A DNA stretch of 5,595 bases from Spirochaetales bacterium. GTDB taxonomy: Bacteria > Spirochaetota > Spirochaetia > SZUA-6. Both the position numbers and the translations under genes were made by a program. Location of the stretch: positions 1-5,595 of the forward strand of contig QILZ01000352.1 in assembly GCA_003233545.1 (NCBI GenBank). Direction: 5' to 3'. A model generated the notes under the pieces. That model did not search any database. It was not told the DNA's origin and worked only from the letters and a program-made list of their open reading frames with translations. The first letter of the stretch is position 1. Every line of letters begins with the position of its first letter. Of the stretch, positions 4,726-5,595 are shown piece after piece.

Positions 4726-5595
4726 ATGAACTTTGATCTTATTATTAAAAATGCCCGAACCAGGTTTTCCGGTGAAAAGACTATAGATATAGGAATAAGC
4801 TCCGGAAAAATCGCTAAAATCGGGAATAATCCGGAAACCGGCAATGCTGAAGTCATCGATGCGGGCGGAAATCTTGTAACGGAGTCATTTGTAAACGGAC
4901 ATCTGCATCTCTGCAAGGTGTATACACTTACAATGGCAGGTGAAGAGGCTCTTACCTCGTATCAGGGCGGTTCCATGGGCAAAGCAATGACGGCAATAGA
5001 ACTCGCATCGAAGGTTAAGGAACAGTACGACGAGAGCTGGATCATCGAAAATGTAAGAAAAGCGGTTAAATTAGCCGTTAAAAACGGTGTTACACATATA
5101 CGTGCCTTTGCGGATACGGATACAAAGGCAAAACTCGAAGGTGTTAAAGCATTAATTAAGGCCAGAGATGAGTTTAAAGATTCCGTCGAATTGCAGGTAG
5201 TTGCATTCCCCCAGGACGGTGTGGTAAGGGATCCGGGAGCAGAGGATTATATACGAAAGGCCATGGAACTTGGTGCCGATGTTGTAGGCGGAATACCATG
5301 GATAGAATATACAAACGAAGATGAACGGAAACATATCGATCTTATGTTCGAACTCGCAAAAAAGTACGACAGGGATGTATCCATGTTAATCGATGATGCG
5401 GGAGATCCCGGATTAAGAACACTTGAAATGCTTGCAGTAAAAACAATAAAAGAAGGCTGGGAAGGCAGGGTCATGGTACATCATGCGAGAGCCATGGAAC
5501 TGTACCCCGAACCATACTTTCGAAAGATAGTTGCCCTGCTTAAAAAAGGTAATATCGGTGTGGTAAGCGATCCTCATACGGGCCCGCTCCATGCA
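4726..5595 (+). CDS. Cytosine-deaminase-like amidohydrolase (partial, C-terminus beyond window)
   Basis: 290 codons are visible before the right edge; relatives are about 400-430 residues. The N-terminus is the small beta domain of amidohydrolases (NFDLIIKNAR, then VIDAGGNLVTESFVNG). The metal motif H-x-H is His59 and His61. The barrel follows E. coli CodA closely: VTHIRAFADTD near 97, LQVVAFPQDG with Gln163 (CodA Gln156, which binds the pyrimidine), ELGADVVGGIP, LAKKYDR at 210-216, and VHHARAM with His253 matching CodA His246. At the CodA site with zinc ligand His214 and catalytic Glu217 this protein reads MLIDDAGDP (220-228), giving Leu221 and Asp224 instead. It is therefore probably a distinct subfamily, and its substrate should not be assumed to be cytosine. 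The last metal ligand (CodA Asp313) would be outside the window. The enzyme is probably cytoplasmic. The start is set by AGGAGG at 5 nt. It may be co-transcribed with the upstream gene. Confidence 0.88.
   Translation, partial: MNFDLIIKNARTRFSGEKTIDIGISSGKIAKIGNNPETGNAEVIDAGGNLVTESFVNGHLHLCKVYTLTMAGEEALTSYQGGSMGKAMTAIELASKVKEQYDESWIIENVRKAVKLAVKNGVTHIRAFADTDTKAKLEGVKALIKARDEFKDSVELQVVAFPQDGVVRDPGAEDYIRKAMELGADVVGGIPWIEYTNEDERKHIDLMFELAKKYDRDVSMLIDDAGDPGLRTLEMLAVKTIKEGWEGRVMVHHARAMELYPEPYFRKIVALLKKGNIGVVSDPHTGPLHA

Noticed and set aside
4493..4736. Open frames on both strands across the end of the 3815 gene (4493-4723 minus, 4524-4736 plus)
   Set aside because: They overlap the well-supported gene out of frame, have no Shine-Dalgarno or promoter of their own, and would conflict with the AGGAGG start at 4726.
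4704..5474. Minus-strand open frames (4704-4916, 5152-5334, 5247-5474) opposite the amidohydrolase gene
   Set aside because: Antisense to a gene with clear CodA-family motifs; no initiation signals or recognisable domains.

Overview
The window carries six genes in two divergent groups around a 134-bp AT-rich intergenic region (3681-3814). By eye it is a low-to-moderate GC bacterial sequence. A diderm bacterium, possibly a spirochaete, fits best: the order moxR - DUF58 - membrane-anchored exported protein resembles Bat-type (moxR/vWA) loci, including those I recall from Borrelia and Leptospira. This is an inference from gene content, with no rRNA or other marker to confirm it.

Left group (minus strand, read from 3680 to the left edge): argJ, a MoxR-type AAA+ ATPase, a DUF58 von Willebrand-like protein, and the start of an exported, membrane-anchored BatD-like protein that leaves the window. 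The genes are very tightly packed: ATGA start/stop overlaps at 2400-2403 and 553-556, and a 6-nt gap between moxR and DUF58. They look like one translationally coupled transcript. MoxR and DUF58 proteins usually work together, the ATPase as a chaperone and the MIDAS-containing protein as partner, in cell-envelope or complex-assembly functions. An arginine-biosynthesis acetyltransferase as the first gene of such an operon is unusual.

Right group (plus strand): an unrecognised 292-residue protein with a lysine-rich, histone-tail-like central linker (3815-4693). After 32 nt and a strong Shine-Dalgarno comes a cytosine-deaminase-like amidohydrolase (4726 to the right edge). The amidohydrolase lacks the usual zinc-ligand histidine and catalytic glutamate of CodA at the expected positions.

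The most distinctive signal is the divergent intergenic region. Each outward-facing gene has a sigma70-like promoter whose -10 hexamer ends exactly 6 nt before the ATG, and neither has a Shine-Dalgarno. Both mRNAs are therefore predicted to begin at or within a base or two of the start codon (leaderless). The internal genes appear to depend on coupling or, for the amidohydrolase, on a canonical AGGAGG. No RNA genes, mobile elements, CRISPR arrays or convincing terminators were seen.
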